Source: DYFC01 sp041658585 (GTDB lineage Bacteria; Nitrospirota; Thermodesulfovibrionia; Thermodesulfovibrionales; SM23-35). Taken from it: a stretch of DNA of 64,000 nt. The position numbers and the translations under genes are program-made. The notes beneath the pieces were generated by a model. The model searched no databases, was not told the DNA's origin, and worked only from the letters and a program-made list of their open reading frames with translations. This document shows, piece after piece, positions 51,866 through 60,015 of this stretch (the first letter of the stretch is position 1; each line of letters opens with the position of its first letter). The stretch is from assembly GCA_041658585.1 (NCBI GenBank), contig JBAZZX010000004.1, forward strand, positions 1 through 64,000, given 5' to 3'.

Positions 51866-53118
51866 AAGACAGCTTGATAATTCCTGAACATGAGATTTAT
51901 AATTCTGCATCTCTCCATTCAAGGGAATTATCAATGGCCGGTAAAATAAGAACGCGCGAAAAATGTCCCACCTGTAAGAAACCTTTTGTAATCAAAGAGG
52001 AGACGGATATTTTCTGTCTCACGTGTAATACAAGGCCGAAAACCTTCTTTATTTTCCTTTATTTCGATAAAGGCAAGCATCGAATCCCCCGAGACACAGA
52101 TGGTCATATTTTGGATTCATACCGCCGCGCTCACAGGCTTTTAGAGACAATCAGAAGAGAGATAGATCAAGGTATCTTCTCTTTATCGAATTACCTTCCC
52201 AAAGAGATTGAGAGATTCAGGGGAAAGGTACTCTTTCCGAAGTGGTATGAGGTGAAGGTATCAGAAGGCCGGGCACCTTCACATATCAGAGAGATCGAGA
52301 GATACGTCAGGCTGTATTACAAGCCTTTCTTTGATACGACTGATATGAGAAAGATCAGGGCTGGGGATATCGAGGATTTTTATATGAAGCTTCCGGGACA
52401 TCTCAAGGCCAAGACGAAGAAGAACATCCTTATTGAACTCCGGGCCTTTCTTCACTGGCTTTATAGGCGGGAGATTATTGCGAGGGTTCCGGCGTTCCCT
52501 AAAGTCGATGTGCCGGAACCTTCCGTTAATCCTATAGATAGGACAATGCAACTGAAGATATTGAGCCATGTGCAATCGTGGAGGCTGAGAGATATTATAG
52601 AATTCCTTATTCACCATCCTATCAGACCTGGGGAGGCAAGGGCGCTGCAGATTGAGGACGTGCTTCTGAAAGAGCATCATATTTGGATTAGGAAGACTTT
52701 CAGCATGAAAACCCTTAAAAACCGGAAGAATAAAAATTCCTACGTGCTGCCATTATCGTCATATTTCCTGAATATGCTGGAAAGGCTCTGCAAAAATAAA
52801 CTGCCGAAGGCTTTCATCTTTATTAATCAATATGGGAATCCTTTTTCAAATGGATCTCTCGAAGTTGCATGGAACCGAGCGAAGATAAAAGCTGGGCTTG
52901 GGCATCTTAGGACGACACTTTACGAAGGAACCCGTCATTCATGGGGAACGCAGGCTGTCAATGACGGGATTGACCTCAATCTTATTCAGGGAGCCATGGG
53001 GCACAGTTCTTCGGAGATGACGAAAAGATACGCGAGACTGAAAGCAGAGGGTCTTAGAAGCATCATGGAAAAAATGGAAGGTTCAACGTCCGATGGTGCA
53101 CAAATGGTGCAAAATTGA
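51862..53118 (+). CDS. Tyrosine recombinase (phage-type integrase)
   Basis: 418 residues. An N-terminal zinc-ribbon-like part (CPTCKKPF ... CLTC), an SAM-like core-binding domain (FPKWYEVKVSEGRAPSHIRE onward) and a catalytic domain with Arg in HHPIRPGEARAL, the His-x-x-Arg region EGTRHSWGTQ and the Tyr in GHSSSEMTKRYARL. It integrates the element into tRNA-Leu; attR lies 50 bases downstream. GTG start at 51862; an ATG at 51934 with AAGGGAA before it is an alternative and still includes the zinc ribbon. Confidence 0.94.
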   Translation: MKDSLIIPEHEIYNSASLHSRELSMAGKIRTREKCPTCKKPFVIKEETDIFCLTCNTRPKTFFIFLYFDKGKHRIPRDTDGHILDSYRRAHRLLETIRREIDQGIFSLSNYLPKEIERFRGKVLFPKWYEVKVSEGRAPSHIREIERYVRLYYKPFFDTTDMRKIRAGDIEDFYMKLPGHLKAKTKKNILIELRAFLHWLYRREIIARVPAFPKVDVPEPSVNPIDRTMQLKILSHVQSWRLRDIIEFLIHHPIRPGEARALQIEDVLLKEHHIWIRKTFSMKTLKNRKNKNSYVLPLSSYFLNMLERLCKNKLPKAFIFINQYGNPFSNGSLEVAWNRAKIKAGLGHLRTTLYEGTRHSWGTQAVNDGIDLNLIQGAMGHSSSEMTKRYARLKAEGLRSIMEKMEGSTSDGAQMVQN

Positions 53119-53167
53119 AACGATACATTTCTAAAAGCCTTACTGGTAAAGGCTTGAGGGGTATGCT

Positions 53168-53211
53168 GTGCGGGTTCAAATCCCGCCTTCGGCACCAAAC
53201 AAATCCTTTAA
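53168..53211 (+). repeat. attR of the tRNA-Leu integrative element
   Basis: Repeats the last 30 bases of tRNA-Leu (GTGCGGGTTCAAATCCCGCC onward through CCA) and continues with AAACAAATCCTTTAA. Upstream bases do not restore a tRNA, so this is the partial copy. The integrase gene ends 49 bases before it. Confidence 0.93.
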
Positions 53212-53383
53212 TAGCAAGCACTTACCCAAGTATTATGTAAAATAAAACCGCAAACTAATGCTATATTTAGCCCGGATTATTCACAAATTTTTCTGATTGA
53301 ACTGAGGATAGAGTATTTGCGCTTTCTCCTCGGCGAATCCGCCTGAGGCGGACATTCTCGGTCGTTCAGTAACTGTTGTTTAG

Positions 53384-53412
53384 TTGCAACATCTTTTCTA
53401 CAGTGCTATCAT
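53384..53412 (+). promoter_or_regulatory. Promoter of hicAB
   Basis: TTGCAA (53384-53389) and TATCAT (53407-53412) with a 17-base spacer. Transcription would begin at or beside the hicA ATG (53419), giving a leaderless message; no ribosome site is seen there. Confidence 0.55.
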
Positions 53413-53418
53413 ATTTGC

Positions 53419-53679
53419 ATGAGCAAGTCTGAAAAGCTGTTGCAGAGGTTTTTGTCAAAGCCGAAGGATTTCACATTCGAGGAACTGAGCAAACTACTGA
53501 AGAGTTTCGGATACGAAGAGGCAAAGACAGGTAAGACTTCAGGGTCGAGGGTTGCGTTCATCAATCATCGGACAAAGAACATCATCCGGTTGCACATACC
53601 GCACCCGAACCCGGAGCTTAAACCTTACCAGTTGAATGACGTGCAAGAGGCATTAAGAAAAGCGGAGGTGATCAAATGA
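53419..53679 (+). CDS. hicA: HicA-family mRNA interferase toxin
   Basis: 86 residues with a double-stranded-RNA-binding-like fold: FTFEELSKLLKSFGYEEAKT, the glycine-rich GKTSGSRVAFINH and LHIPHPNPELKPYQLNDVQE. In HicA the catalytic residue is a His in the strand after GSH; here SGSRVAF has Arg where His is common, while RLHIPHPNP keeps a His. Cleaves mRNA unless bound by HicB. Start overlaps nothing upstream; the stop overlaps hicB by four bases. It lies just outside attR, so it belongs to the chromosome side. Confidence 0.8.
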   Translation: MSKSEKLLQRFLSKPKDFTFEELSKLLKSFGYEEAKTGKTSGSRVAFINHRTKNIIRLHIPHPNPELKPYQLNDVQEALRKAEVIK

Positions 53680-54011
53680 AAGACGTACTAACCTATAAGA
53701 ACTTTGTCGGTTCCGTGCATTTCAGCGCCGAAGACAAGGTATTTCACGGCAAGATTGAAGGAATTGGTGATCTGATAATGTTCGAGGGACAAAGCGTCAA
53801 TGAACTTATAAATGCGTTTCACGAAGCGGTAAATGATTACCTTGAACTTTGTAAAGAAGCCGGCAAGGAGCCTGAACGTCCCTTTAAAGGCAGTTTCAAT
53901 GTAAGGATACCGTCAGACCTTCATAGAAAGGCCGCGAAAAAGGCTACTATAATGGGTATATCCCTGAATCAACTCGTACAGAAGGCATTGGAAGAAAAGG
54001 TAGCCGTCTAA
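53676..54011 (+). CDS. hicB: HicB-family antitoxin
   Basis: 111 residues. The N-terminal RNase-H-like part (YKNFVGSVHFSAEDKVFHGK, IEGIGDLIMFEGQSVNELIN, AFHEAVNDYLELCKEAGKEP) is typical of HicB. The C-terminal ribbon-helix-helix (FNVRIPSDLHRKAAKKATIM, GISLNQLVQKALEE) binds DNA for autoregulation. Overlap with hicA (ATGA) implies coupled translation. Confidence 0.92.
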   Translation: MKDVLTYKNFVGSVHFSAEDKVFHGKIEGIGDLIMFEGQSVNELINAFHEAVNDYLELCKEAGKEPERPFKGSFNVRIPSDLHRKAAKKATIMGISLNQLVQKALEEKVAV

Positions 54012-54089
54012 GTAGACCAGGAATACGGCTATGAGACTGTTAATATTTAGAGAAACATATACTGAATATTGTTATGAGAGGAGGAATGT

Positions 54090-54575
54090 TTGACAGTGAT
54101 AAAGAAGCTTACCCATATCGATAAGCAGGGCAGGGCTCGGATGGTGGATGTCACGGAAAAACCGGCGACAAAAAGAGTTGCCATTGCAAGGGGTTCCATC
54201 CGCATGAAGCCGGAAACTCTTCAGCTTATTACGGAGAACAAAGTTCCTAAAGGTGACGTGCTTTCTACGGCACGGATAGCCGGAATAATGGCGGCAAAAA
54301 AGACCTGTGAATTGATACCGATGTGCCATCCGTTGAACCTCACTTCAATATCCGTAGAATTCACCCTTGACAGTCCAAAGAGCAAAATAGATATAGAGGC
54401 ACAGGTAAAGATTGTCGGACGGACAGGGGTTGAGATGGAGGCATTGACTGCCGTATCCGCTGCGGCTTTGACTATTTATGATATGTGCAAGGCAGTGGAC
54501 AGGGAAATGGTCATCTCTGATATCATGCTTATGGAGAAGCGCGGCGGGAAAAGCGGAGTGTTCAAAAGGAAGTAA
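54090..54575 (+). CDS. moaC: Cyclic pyranopterin monophosphate synthase
   Basis: 161 residues; converts the MoaA product to cyclic pyranopterin monophosphate in molybdenum-cofactor synthesis. LTHIDKQGRARMVDVTEKP, LIPMCHPLNLTSISVEF, GRTGVEMEALTAVSAAALTI and YDMCKAVDREMVI are family motifs. The start is a TTG at 54090, six bases after AGGAGG; GTG 54096 is possible. Its product is needed by the formate dehydrogenase encoded at 21-24 kb. Confidence 0.95.
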   Translation: MTVIKKLTHIDKQGRARMVDVTEKPATKRVAIARGSIRMKPETLQLITENKVPKGDVLSTARIAGIMAAKKTCELIPMCHPLNLTSISVEFTLDSPKSKIDIEAQVKIVGRTGVEMEALTAVSAAALTIYDMCKAVDREMVISDIMLMEKRGGKSGVFKRK

Positions 54576-54578
54576 ATA

Positions 54579-56030
54579 CTATGCCCTTAGTTTTTCGATC
54601 CCCTTTTTTGCTTTTATATTTCCGGGGTCCAGTTGCAGGCTCTTCTCAAATGCCTCACGGGCTTTTTTTATCATTCCTTCTCTGCCGTAAATCAATCCGA
54701 GGTTTGCATAATGGTCGGCGTTTTCAGGTTCCAGTTTTATTGCCTGAAGCAACGCATTCTCGGCATCTGCAGCTCTGTTCGGAAGCTTTGTAAGGGCGAG
54801 AGCGAGATAGCTCCAATATTTTGCATTACCCGGTTCTGAATCAACCGTTGAGCTTAAGAGGTCAACGGCATTATGAAAATTTCCATTTTTGAATTCCTCA
54901 ATCCCCTGTTTGAATATCATGCCGGTATCCGGTTTGGGCGGAAGGGGCTCCTTTTTCTCTGCAAACGGCACAACGGCAGGCTCCGCTTTTTTCACGGATT
55001 CACTCAATATTGCATATGCCTGATTTATAGCGTCAAACACCGCCGTCAGTTTGTCTTTAAGTGAAGGGTCGGCAACGCTGAAATATCTGTCGGGATGAAA
55101 CTCTCTTGTCAGACGGTAATAATGTTTTTTTAATGTGTCCTCATCGGCGTCTTCATCAACATCAAGAAGTTCCCGGGGGCTTTGAAAATCAATCTTCAGG
55201 TACATCTCATCGACTTTTCTGATAAGCGTATCTTCATCCTCCGAGACCGGCTGAAGTATTTCTTCAAGATCAATGTTTTCATGAGTCTCCACTATTTTTT
55301 CAGTTTCCGGCGCTTTTTTTTTCTCTTCGAGCACTCCTATAGAACAGAGGACATAGAGAATTTTCATGGCTTCAAACGATCCCATCCAGGCGTTATCTAT
55401 TATCTCTTTTATGGTTTTTCTGCCGTCAACCAAAGACAGCATTTTCCTATCCTGCTGGTTGAGTTCGACGTCCTGATAAATCGACGCCGGGTCGGAACTG
55501 AGCTTTAAGACTATATCCGTAGCAGGCATCTCATTCCTGATCCTTGTCCAGTTGTCTACCCTTTTTATGCCTTCATAGATAAGGTTTCCTATGCTCATCT
55601 TCAGGGTTATGACCTCGTTTGAAGGGATGGCTCCTTCTATGAATTCATATCCGGCGGTTTCAAGCAGGAAAAGGCTGTAAATGATCTCCTTGACCTGGTA
55701 TTTTACCCCCCAGAACAAATCCTTTGGCGTGAGGAATCCGAGTTCGACAAGTATGGCACCCTGCCTTTTCCCGGTCTTTTTCAGGATTTCCACGGATTTG
55801 TCATACTGTTCCATGGTAATCTTGCCGGCTTTCAAAAGCATTTCGCCCAACCGGTCATCTTCGTATGTTGATGAGGCAAACACCGCATCGCCTTTGACAA
55901 GAAATACCTTTTTTGTGAACACGGGTGTTTTTATAACAAGGGTGCCGGATTTTCTGTGCCTGTTGAAATGGATGAGTGTCCTTAGAAGACCGGTTTCTTC
56001 GATACTTCCTGTCAAAGGTATTTCATTCAT
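54579..56030 (-). CDS. DUF4388 - DnaJ - TPR protein
   Basis: 483 residues. The N-terminal DUF4388 domain (SIEETGLLRTLIHFNRHRKS, GTLVIKTP, KVFLVKGDAVFASS) is found in deltaproteobacterial and Nitrospirota signalling proteins. A J domain near residue 290 has FHPDRYF with the HPD motif. The C-terminal third is TPR repeats (YANLGLIYGREGMIKKAREA). Probably a scaffold that recruits Hsp70 or regulates surface/motility functions; exact role unknown. The AMMECR1 gene overlaps its start by four bases. Confidence 0.82.
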   Translation of the reverse strand: MNEIPLTGSIEETGLLRTLIHFNRHRKSGTLVIKTPVFTKKVFLVKGDAVFASSTYEDDRLGEMLLKAGKITMEQYDKSVEILKKTGKRQGAILVELGFLTPKDLFWGVKYQVKEIIYSLFLLETAGYEFIEGAIPSNEVITLKMSIGNLIYEGIKRVDNWTRIRNEMPATDIVLKLSSDPASIYQDVELNQQDRKMLSLVDGRKTIKEIIDNAWMGSFEAMKILYVLCSIGVLEEKKKAPETEKIVETHENIDLEEILQPVSEDEDTLIRKVDEMYLKIDFQSPRELLDVDEDADEDTLKKHYYRLTREFHPDRYFSVADPSLKDKLTAVFDAINQAYAILSESVKKAEPAVVPFAEKKEPLPPKPDTGMIFKQGIEEFKNGNFHNAVDLLSSTVDSEPGNAKYWSYLALALTKLPNRAADAENALLQAIKLEPENADHYANLGLIYGREGMIKKAREAFEKSLQLDPGNIKAKKGIEKLRA

Positions 56031-56533
56031 CGGTATCTCTTGACCTCAAATCTGTAAATCTCCGTTTCTTCACCGGGAAGAATGCCTGCCTTCATTTTTG
56101 TTATGCGTATCTGCTCTTCGACGGTGTCAACCCCTTCAAGGTCCGGCAGGAGAAGTCCCCTGCTGAATCCGCTTACGACAATTATACCGTATTTCCTGGG
56201 ATCAAGCTCACCGGCATGCTTAATTTTCTCGGGGCTGCTTAGTACATCGACCGAATAGGCAAGTTCATCAAGTTCATCTTCGCGGACGGGAGGAAAGCGC
56301 GGGTCTTTTGTAGCTGCGGATATAGCGTTGCTTATGGTTTCCATTACTACGGAGTCACGGCATGGTGAATAAGTCCCGATACAGCCTCTAAGTTCCCCGT
56401 GTTTTTTGAGAGATACAAAAACGCCGGCCTTTCCGTGAACTTCAGGCGGCAGGTTGTCCGGCGGGTTGATTATCCTGTTTTCCCTGATGAATGTTTCTAT
56501 GCTTTTTTTTGCAAGTTCGACAATCGGATGCAT
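56027..56533 (-). CDS. AMMECR1-family protein (AmmeMemoRadiSam system protein A)
   Basis: 168 residues. The family motif KKHGELRGCIGTYSPCRDSV is at about residues 43-62, followed by DPRFPPVREDELDELAYSVD. This protein often accompanies a Memo-like dioxygenase and a radical SAM enzyme; neither is next to it here. Function is not established. It overlaps the DUF4388 gene and follows the polyprenyl synthase without a gap. Confidence 0.9.
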   Translation of the reverse strand: MHPIVELAKKSIETFIRENRIINPPDNLPPEVHGKAGVFVSLKKHGELRGCIGTYSPCRDSVVMETISNAISAATKDPRFPPVREDELDELAYSVDVLSSPEKIKHAGELDPRKYGIIVVSGFSRGLLLPDLEGVDTVEEQIRITKMKAGILPGEETEIYRFEVKRYR

Positions 56534-57508
56534 CTATTTTTTTCTCAGCAGTGTATAGTCTGCTATGGTGAAAAGGGCTTCCTTTGCAGGAGAATCCGGA
56601 AAAACGGCCAGTTCATTCTTTGCTTCAGAGATAAGCCGCTTCGCTTTCTTTAAAGAGAGGTCAATCGTGTTATATCGTTTAAACAATTTCAGTATCTTCT
56701 TCAGGCCGCTTATTTTAAAACTTCCCTTGATGATAGCCTTGATCTCTTTAAGTTCATTTTCCGAAGCGGCTTTCAAAAGGTAAATAAGAGGGACCGTTAT
56801 TTTGCCTTCTTTGAGATCTTTACCGAGACGCTTGCCGAGTTCAGCCTCGTCTGCCATATAATCGAGTATATCATCCGCCATTTGAAATGCAATGCCTGTT
56901 TTCCTGCCGAAATTTGCGAGCGCTCTCTCCCGGTCCTCTGTTACTGAACCAAGGATTGCTCCGATTCTGCAGGCGGCGGAGATTAAATCGGCAGTCTTCC
57001 CCGTGATTATATTAAGGTATTCCTCTTCGGTAATATCCGGGTCCGCTGTTTTTAAAAGCTGGAGTATCTCAGCCTCTGTCATCCTTGTTGTGGCCTCGGA
57101 GAGGGATTCCATGATCTTCTGGCTTTTCTGCAGAACAGCGAGCCTCAGCGCATTGGAATAGAGGTAATCGCCGACGAGTATTACGACCTGATTGCCCCAT
57201 ATAGCATGGGCTGGCGTCTTGCCCCTTCTGATGTCGGCGCCGTCAATCACATCGTCATGCAGCAGAGACGCCGTATGGATCGATTCGACAATAGCCGCAA
57301 GCAGATAACGCGCATCATTACGACATCCTGATAATTCGGCGCTCAGCAACAGAATTAACGGTCTGAGCCTTTTTCCTCCGCCGTCTAAAATATGCTTGCC
57401 GATTATTGGTATGTTGAAGACAGGGCTCTTAAAAAGGTCTCTTATTCTGTCTTCAACAATTTTCAGGTCATTTTCATAAGAGGTAAAGATTTTATCGAGA
57501 TGCATCAT
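56534..57508 (-). CDS. Polyprenyl diphosphate synthase (trans, IspB/HepT type)
   Basis: 324 residues; condenses isopentenyl diphosphate into long-chain diphosphates for quinones. First Asp-rich motif LLHDDVIDGADIRRG with GGGKRLRPLILLL upstream, second motif FQMADDILDYMADEAELGK with KDLKEGKITVPLI. Residues before the first DDxxD favour long chains, though length cannot be fixed by eye. First gene of the three-gene minus-strand set with AMMECR1 and DUF4388. Confidence 0.93.
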   Translation of the reverse strand: MMHLDKIFTSYENDLKIVEDRIRDLFKSPVFNIPIIGKHILDGGGKRLRPLILLLSAELSGCRNDARYLLAAIVESIHTASLLHDDVIDGADIRRGKTPAHAIWGNQVVILVGDYLYSNALRLAVLQKSQKIMESLSEATTRMTEAEILQLLKTADPDITEEEYLNIITGKTADLISAACRIGAILGSVTEDRERALANFGRKTGIAFQMADDILDYMADEAELGKRLGKDLKEGKITVPLIYLLKAASENELKEIKAIIKGSFKISGLKKILKLFKRYNTIDLSLKKAKRLISEAKNELAVFPDSPAKEALFTIADYTLLRKK

Positions 57509-57578
57509 TAATGGTAGGCCGGCTTTCGATTCAAAGTCAAGGGTAACATATTTCTTTTACCCAAAACTACGGATGCCC

Positions 57579-57622
57579 AAAATGAAGACTCCCCGCCGCA
57601 GAGACGGCGGGGGGTCTTCATT
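57579..57622. repeat. Long GC-rich hairpin between divergent genes
   Basis: AAATGAAGACTCCCCGCCG pairs with CGGCGGGGGGTCTTCATTT over 19 bp with one mismatch and a 6-base CAGAGA loop. It lies between divergent genes with no U-run, so it is more likely a dispersed palindromic repeat than a terminator. Confidence 0.6.
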
Positions 57623-57715
57623 TGAGTAAAACTACTTTGAAAAGCTGCGATCATAACGGTATAATATCGAAACAATTATTGTTTTCAATCAAAAAGGAAA
57701 TTGACGGTTTCGTAA

Positions 57716-58009
57716 ATGCAAAAAAAAGAAAATAATCAGATAATGCGGGATTTCCGGTTGCGCCTGAACCGTCAACTCCTCGCTATGGCGCTAACCCTGT
57801 TTCTTCTCTTGTTTCTTGTTTTGGTCTATAAGCGCACCGATATTTTCGGAGAATTCTCAAAGAACAATATTATTGCATTGCAGATCATTCTCATCGGCGT
57901 ATTTATCGGATTTAGCGCCATTAACTGGAGATGCCCCTCATGCAATAAATATCTTGGCGGCGATATAAACAAACGTATTTGCAAAAAATGCGGAATTAGA
58001 TTGCAATAA
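57716..58009 (+). CDS. Small membrane protein with a C-terminal zinc ribbon
   Basis: 97 residues: two membrane helices (MALTLFLLLFLVLVYKR and IIALQIILIGVFIGFSAI) and a cytosolic zinc ribbon CPSCNKYLG ... CKKCGIRLQ. Not assigned to a family. It precedes yajD by 13 bases on the same strand. Confidence 0.7.
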   Translation: MQKKENNQIMRDFRLRLNRQLLAMALTLFLLLFLVLVYKRTDIFGEFSKNNIIALQIILIGVFIGFSAINWRCPSCNKYLGGDINKRICKKCGIRLQ

Positions 58010-58022
58010 CGGAGGTCATTTT

Positions 58023-58364
58023 ATGGGAAGCAGACAGCGAATAAAACTCAGGAAACCTCAACTGAAAAAATCTGCCGGGGACAAAACAGTTGCCGAGATC
58101 GTCAGAGAATTAAAGGAAGGCGCCGCCGCTGACTCCAGTTACAGAGAACAATCTCTGAAAATACACGGTCTGATCTGCGCCAAATGCGGGAGAGACTTTG
58201 ATATCAAAGATCGGAATCTTCTTACCGTACACCATAAAGACGGGAATCACCGGAACAATCCGTATGACGGATCTAACTGGGAGAATCTCTGTATTTATTG
58301 TCATGACGACGAGCATAGCAGAGGGCTTCTTGGAGATTACCTGAAAGGGAAGGCCGGGGGTTAA
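58023..58364 (+). CDS. yajD: YajD-like HNH nuclease
   Basis: 113 residues. CAKCGRDFDIKDRNLLTVHH, KDGNHRNNPYDGSNWENLCI and YCHDDEHS form an HNH domain with two CxxC zinc pairs and the catalytic His. Length and the start MGSRQRIKLRKPQLKK match YajD. GGAGG precedes it. It ends overlapping the convergent greB by four bases. Confidence 0.88.
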   Translation: MGSRQRIKLRKPQLKKSAGDKTVAEIVRELKEGAAADSSYREQSLKIHGLICAKCGRDFDIKDRNLLTVHHKDGNHRNNPYDGSNWENLCIYCHDDEHSRGLLGDYLKGKAGG

Positions 58365-58855
58365 TAATGGACGGATAGCACGACAAAAGCGGTTGTGCCG
58401 TTCGGTCTGTTCACAACAACTTCGTCACCCTCTGTTTTGCGTAGCAATGCCTTTGCCATGGGTGAATCAACGCTGATAAAATTCTTTTCAGGATCGGTTT
58501 CATCAGGACCGACAATGCGATATCGGTAAACGTTCCCATCGGCGTCTTCAAGTTCAACCCATGCGCCAAAAAATACCTTTGAAGTATCATCAGGTATCCT
58601 GTCCACGACTACTAAATCCTGCAATCTCTTTGCAAGAAAGCGTATACGGGAGTCAATCTGTCGCAACTGCTTCTTGCCATAAATATACTCTGCGTTCTCG
58701 GAACGGTCTCCCATGGCGGCAGCTTCGGCAACCGCCTGGGTAACCTGCGGGCGTTTGATCTTCCATAGATATGAAAGCTCTTCGCTTAAATGCTTGTGCC
58801 CTTCAGGTGTGATATATGGCGAGATATTTGTTTTATTAAGAGACGGCTTTGGCAT
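58361..58855 (-). CDS. greB: Transcription elongation factor GreB
   Basis: 164 residues. The N-terminal coiled coil holds the catalytic acidic tip DRSENAEYIYGKKQL, as in GreB (GreA usually has GDLSENAEY), and the C-terminal FKBP-like domain has WVELEDADGNVYRYRIVGPD and SPMAKALL. It rescues backtracked RNA polymerase. I start at ATG 58855, which has GGAG ahead, rather than at 58870. It overlaps dusB by 20 bases. Confidence 0.93.
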   Translation of the reverse strand: MPKPSLNKTNISPYITPEGHKHLSEELSYLWKIKRPQVTQAVAEAAAMGDRSENAEYIYGKKQLRQIDSRIRFLAKRLQDLVVVDRIPDDTSKVFFGAWVELEDADGNVYRYRIVGPDETDPEKNFISVDSPMAKALLRKTEGDEVVVNRPNGTTAFVVLSVHY

Positions 58856-59813
58856 ATTTCTCCGCTTCATCTATCAATTGCAGCATATCATTACAAACGA
58901 CTGCGTGGAACGCCCTGCTTTTCAGCTCCTTTACCGCCATCCCCCTCATATACCATGAAAAAAATTTCCGGAAGAGTATGACGCCGTTCTTCTCACCGTG
59001 GAATTCGATAATTAAAGCAAGATGCTCTTTCATTATTCGGGTTATTTCAAAAACATCGGGCCTGCATGGCGCTGTTCCACTCTGCAGATACCCGACAGTC
59101 TCACGGAATATCCAGGGATTGCCGAGCGCTCCCCTTGCTATGGCTACGCCATCGCACCCTGTTTCATTAAACAGTTTTCCGATGAGGCTTGGCGTCAGCG
59201 CATCTCCGCTTGCGATTACGGGTATCCGAAGGGCTTCTTTTACTTTCCGTATTACATTGTAATCAACCGTTCCCCTGTATCCCTGCATCCTCGTCCTGCC
59301 GTGAATAAACAGTCCGCTCACGCCGGCATCCTGCGCACGGAGGGCGATATCTACCGCATTAACGGATGTCTCATCCCAGCCTGAACGTATTTTGACTGTG
59401 ACAGGCAAGACGGTATTTTCGACAATTACCTTCATGATGTTTTGCAGCTTCACGGGTTCCCTGAGCAGACCGGCCCCTTCCATTTTTGATACAACCTTGT
59501 TTACCGGACATGCTGCGTTGAAATCTATTATGTCGAAAGCATTTCCCGATATAATAATATTCAGCGCCATTTTGATTATCTCGGGATCGCTTCCGACGAT
59601 CTGAATGCCCAAAGGTCTCTCGTCCATGGTTGAAGAAAGCATTTTCAATGTATTTTTATTTTTGCGTACCAGGGAGTTGGCGCTTATCATCTCGGTGAAT
59701 GCGAGCCCGCATCCGAAAGACCTGTTGATCAGGCGGAAGGGCAGGTCGCTTATCCCGGACATAGGGGCAAGGACAAGCGGAGAAACAACCGTTAGATTTC
59801 CGATTGAAAGCAC
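58836..59813 (-). CDS. dusB: tRNA-dihydrouridine synthase (DusB type)
   Basis: 325 residues; FMN enzyme reducing uridine in the tRNA D loop. PLVLAPMSGISDLPFRLINR, the catalytic Cys in DFNAACPVNKVVSKMEGAGL, VTVKIRSGWD, GLFIHGRTRMQGYRG and VIASGDALTP are all there. GTG start at 59813. The gene ends inside greB, so both are one transcript. Confidence 0.93.
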   Translation of the reverse strand: MLSIGNLTVVSPLVLAPMSGISDLPFRLINRSFGCGLAFTEMISANSLVRKNKNTLKMLSSTMDERPLGIQIVGSDPEIIKMALNIIISGNAFDIIDFNAACPVNKVVSKMEGAGLLREPVKLQNIMKVIVENTVLPVTVKIRSGWDETSVNAVDIALRAQDAGVSGLFIHGRTRMQGYRGTVDYNVIRKVKEALRIPVIASGDALTPSLIGKLFNETGCDGVAIARGALGNPWIFRETVGYLQSGTAPCRPDVFEITRIMKEHLALIIEFHGEKNGVILFRKFFSWYMRGMAVKELKSRAFHAVVCNDMLQLIDEAEKYAKAVS

Positions 59814-59872
59814 TATGGATTATTATACCTTAGAGGAATACAATAAGAATCCGTGATAAAGATTCCGCGCCC

Positions 59873-59969
59873 TTGACGAAATATATATATTATGTTAAAG
59901 TAAATCTGAATTTTAGAAGTTTTTGCGATTGCATAGGCTACAAAGACTTTTGACTTTGTGGCCTTTTTT
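59873..59969 (+). promoter_or_regulatory. Cold-shock gene leader with promoter and early terminator hairpin
   Basis: TTGACG (59873-59878) and TAAAGT (59896-59901) with a 17-base spacer make a likely promoter. About 30 bases into the transcript GGCTACAAAG (59936-59945) pairs with CTTTGTGGCC (59954-59963), followed by TTTTTT. This perfect 10-bp terminator lies in the leader, 46 bases before the start codon, so readthrough would control expression. Confidence 0.65.
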
Positions 59970-60015
59970 CTTGAGGCCTTCTGAGATTTAGTTTAAAGAT
60001 AAGGAGGTAAAAGAA

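Larger units (their letters stand above)
37877..53211. mobile_element. Integrative element in tRNA-Leu (about 15.3 kb), satellite- or prophage-like
   Basis: Bounded by 44-bp direct repeats of the tRNA 3' end, with a tyrosine integrase directly inside attR. Contents in order: terS fragment, PAS-GGDEF-EAL gene, RHH repressor (minus strand), serine recombinase, small genes, two nuclease candidates, membrane and zinc-ribbon proteins, primase-helicase, TerS-like and TerL, resolvase, integrase. No portal, capsid, head or tail gene is present. A mobile island that borrows capsids, or a prophage that lost its structural genes, fit best. Confidence 0.88.

Noticed and set aside
49921..53118. Complete prophage
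   Set aside because: No portal, capsid, protease, tail or lysis gene was found between the att sites.
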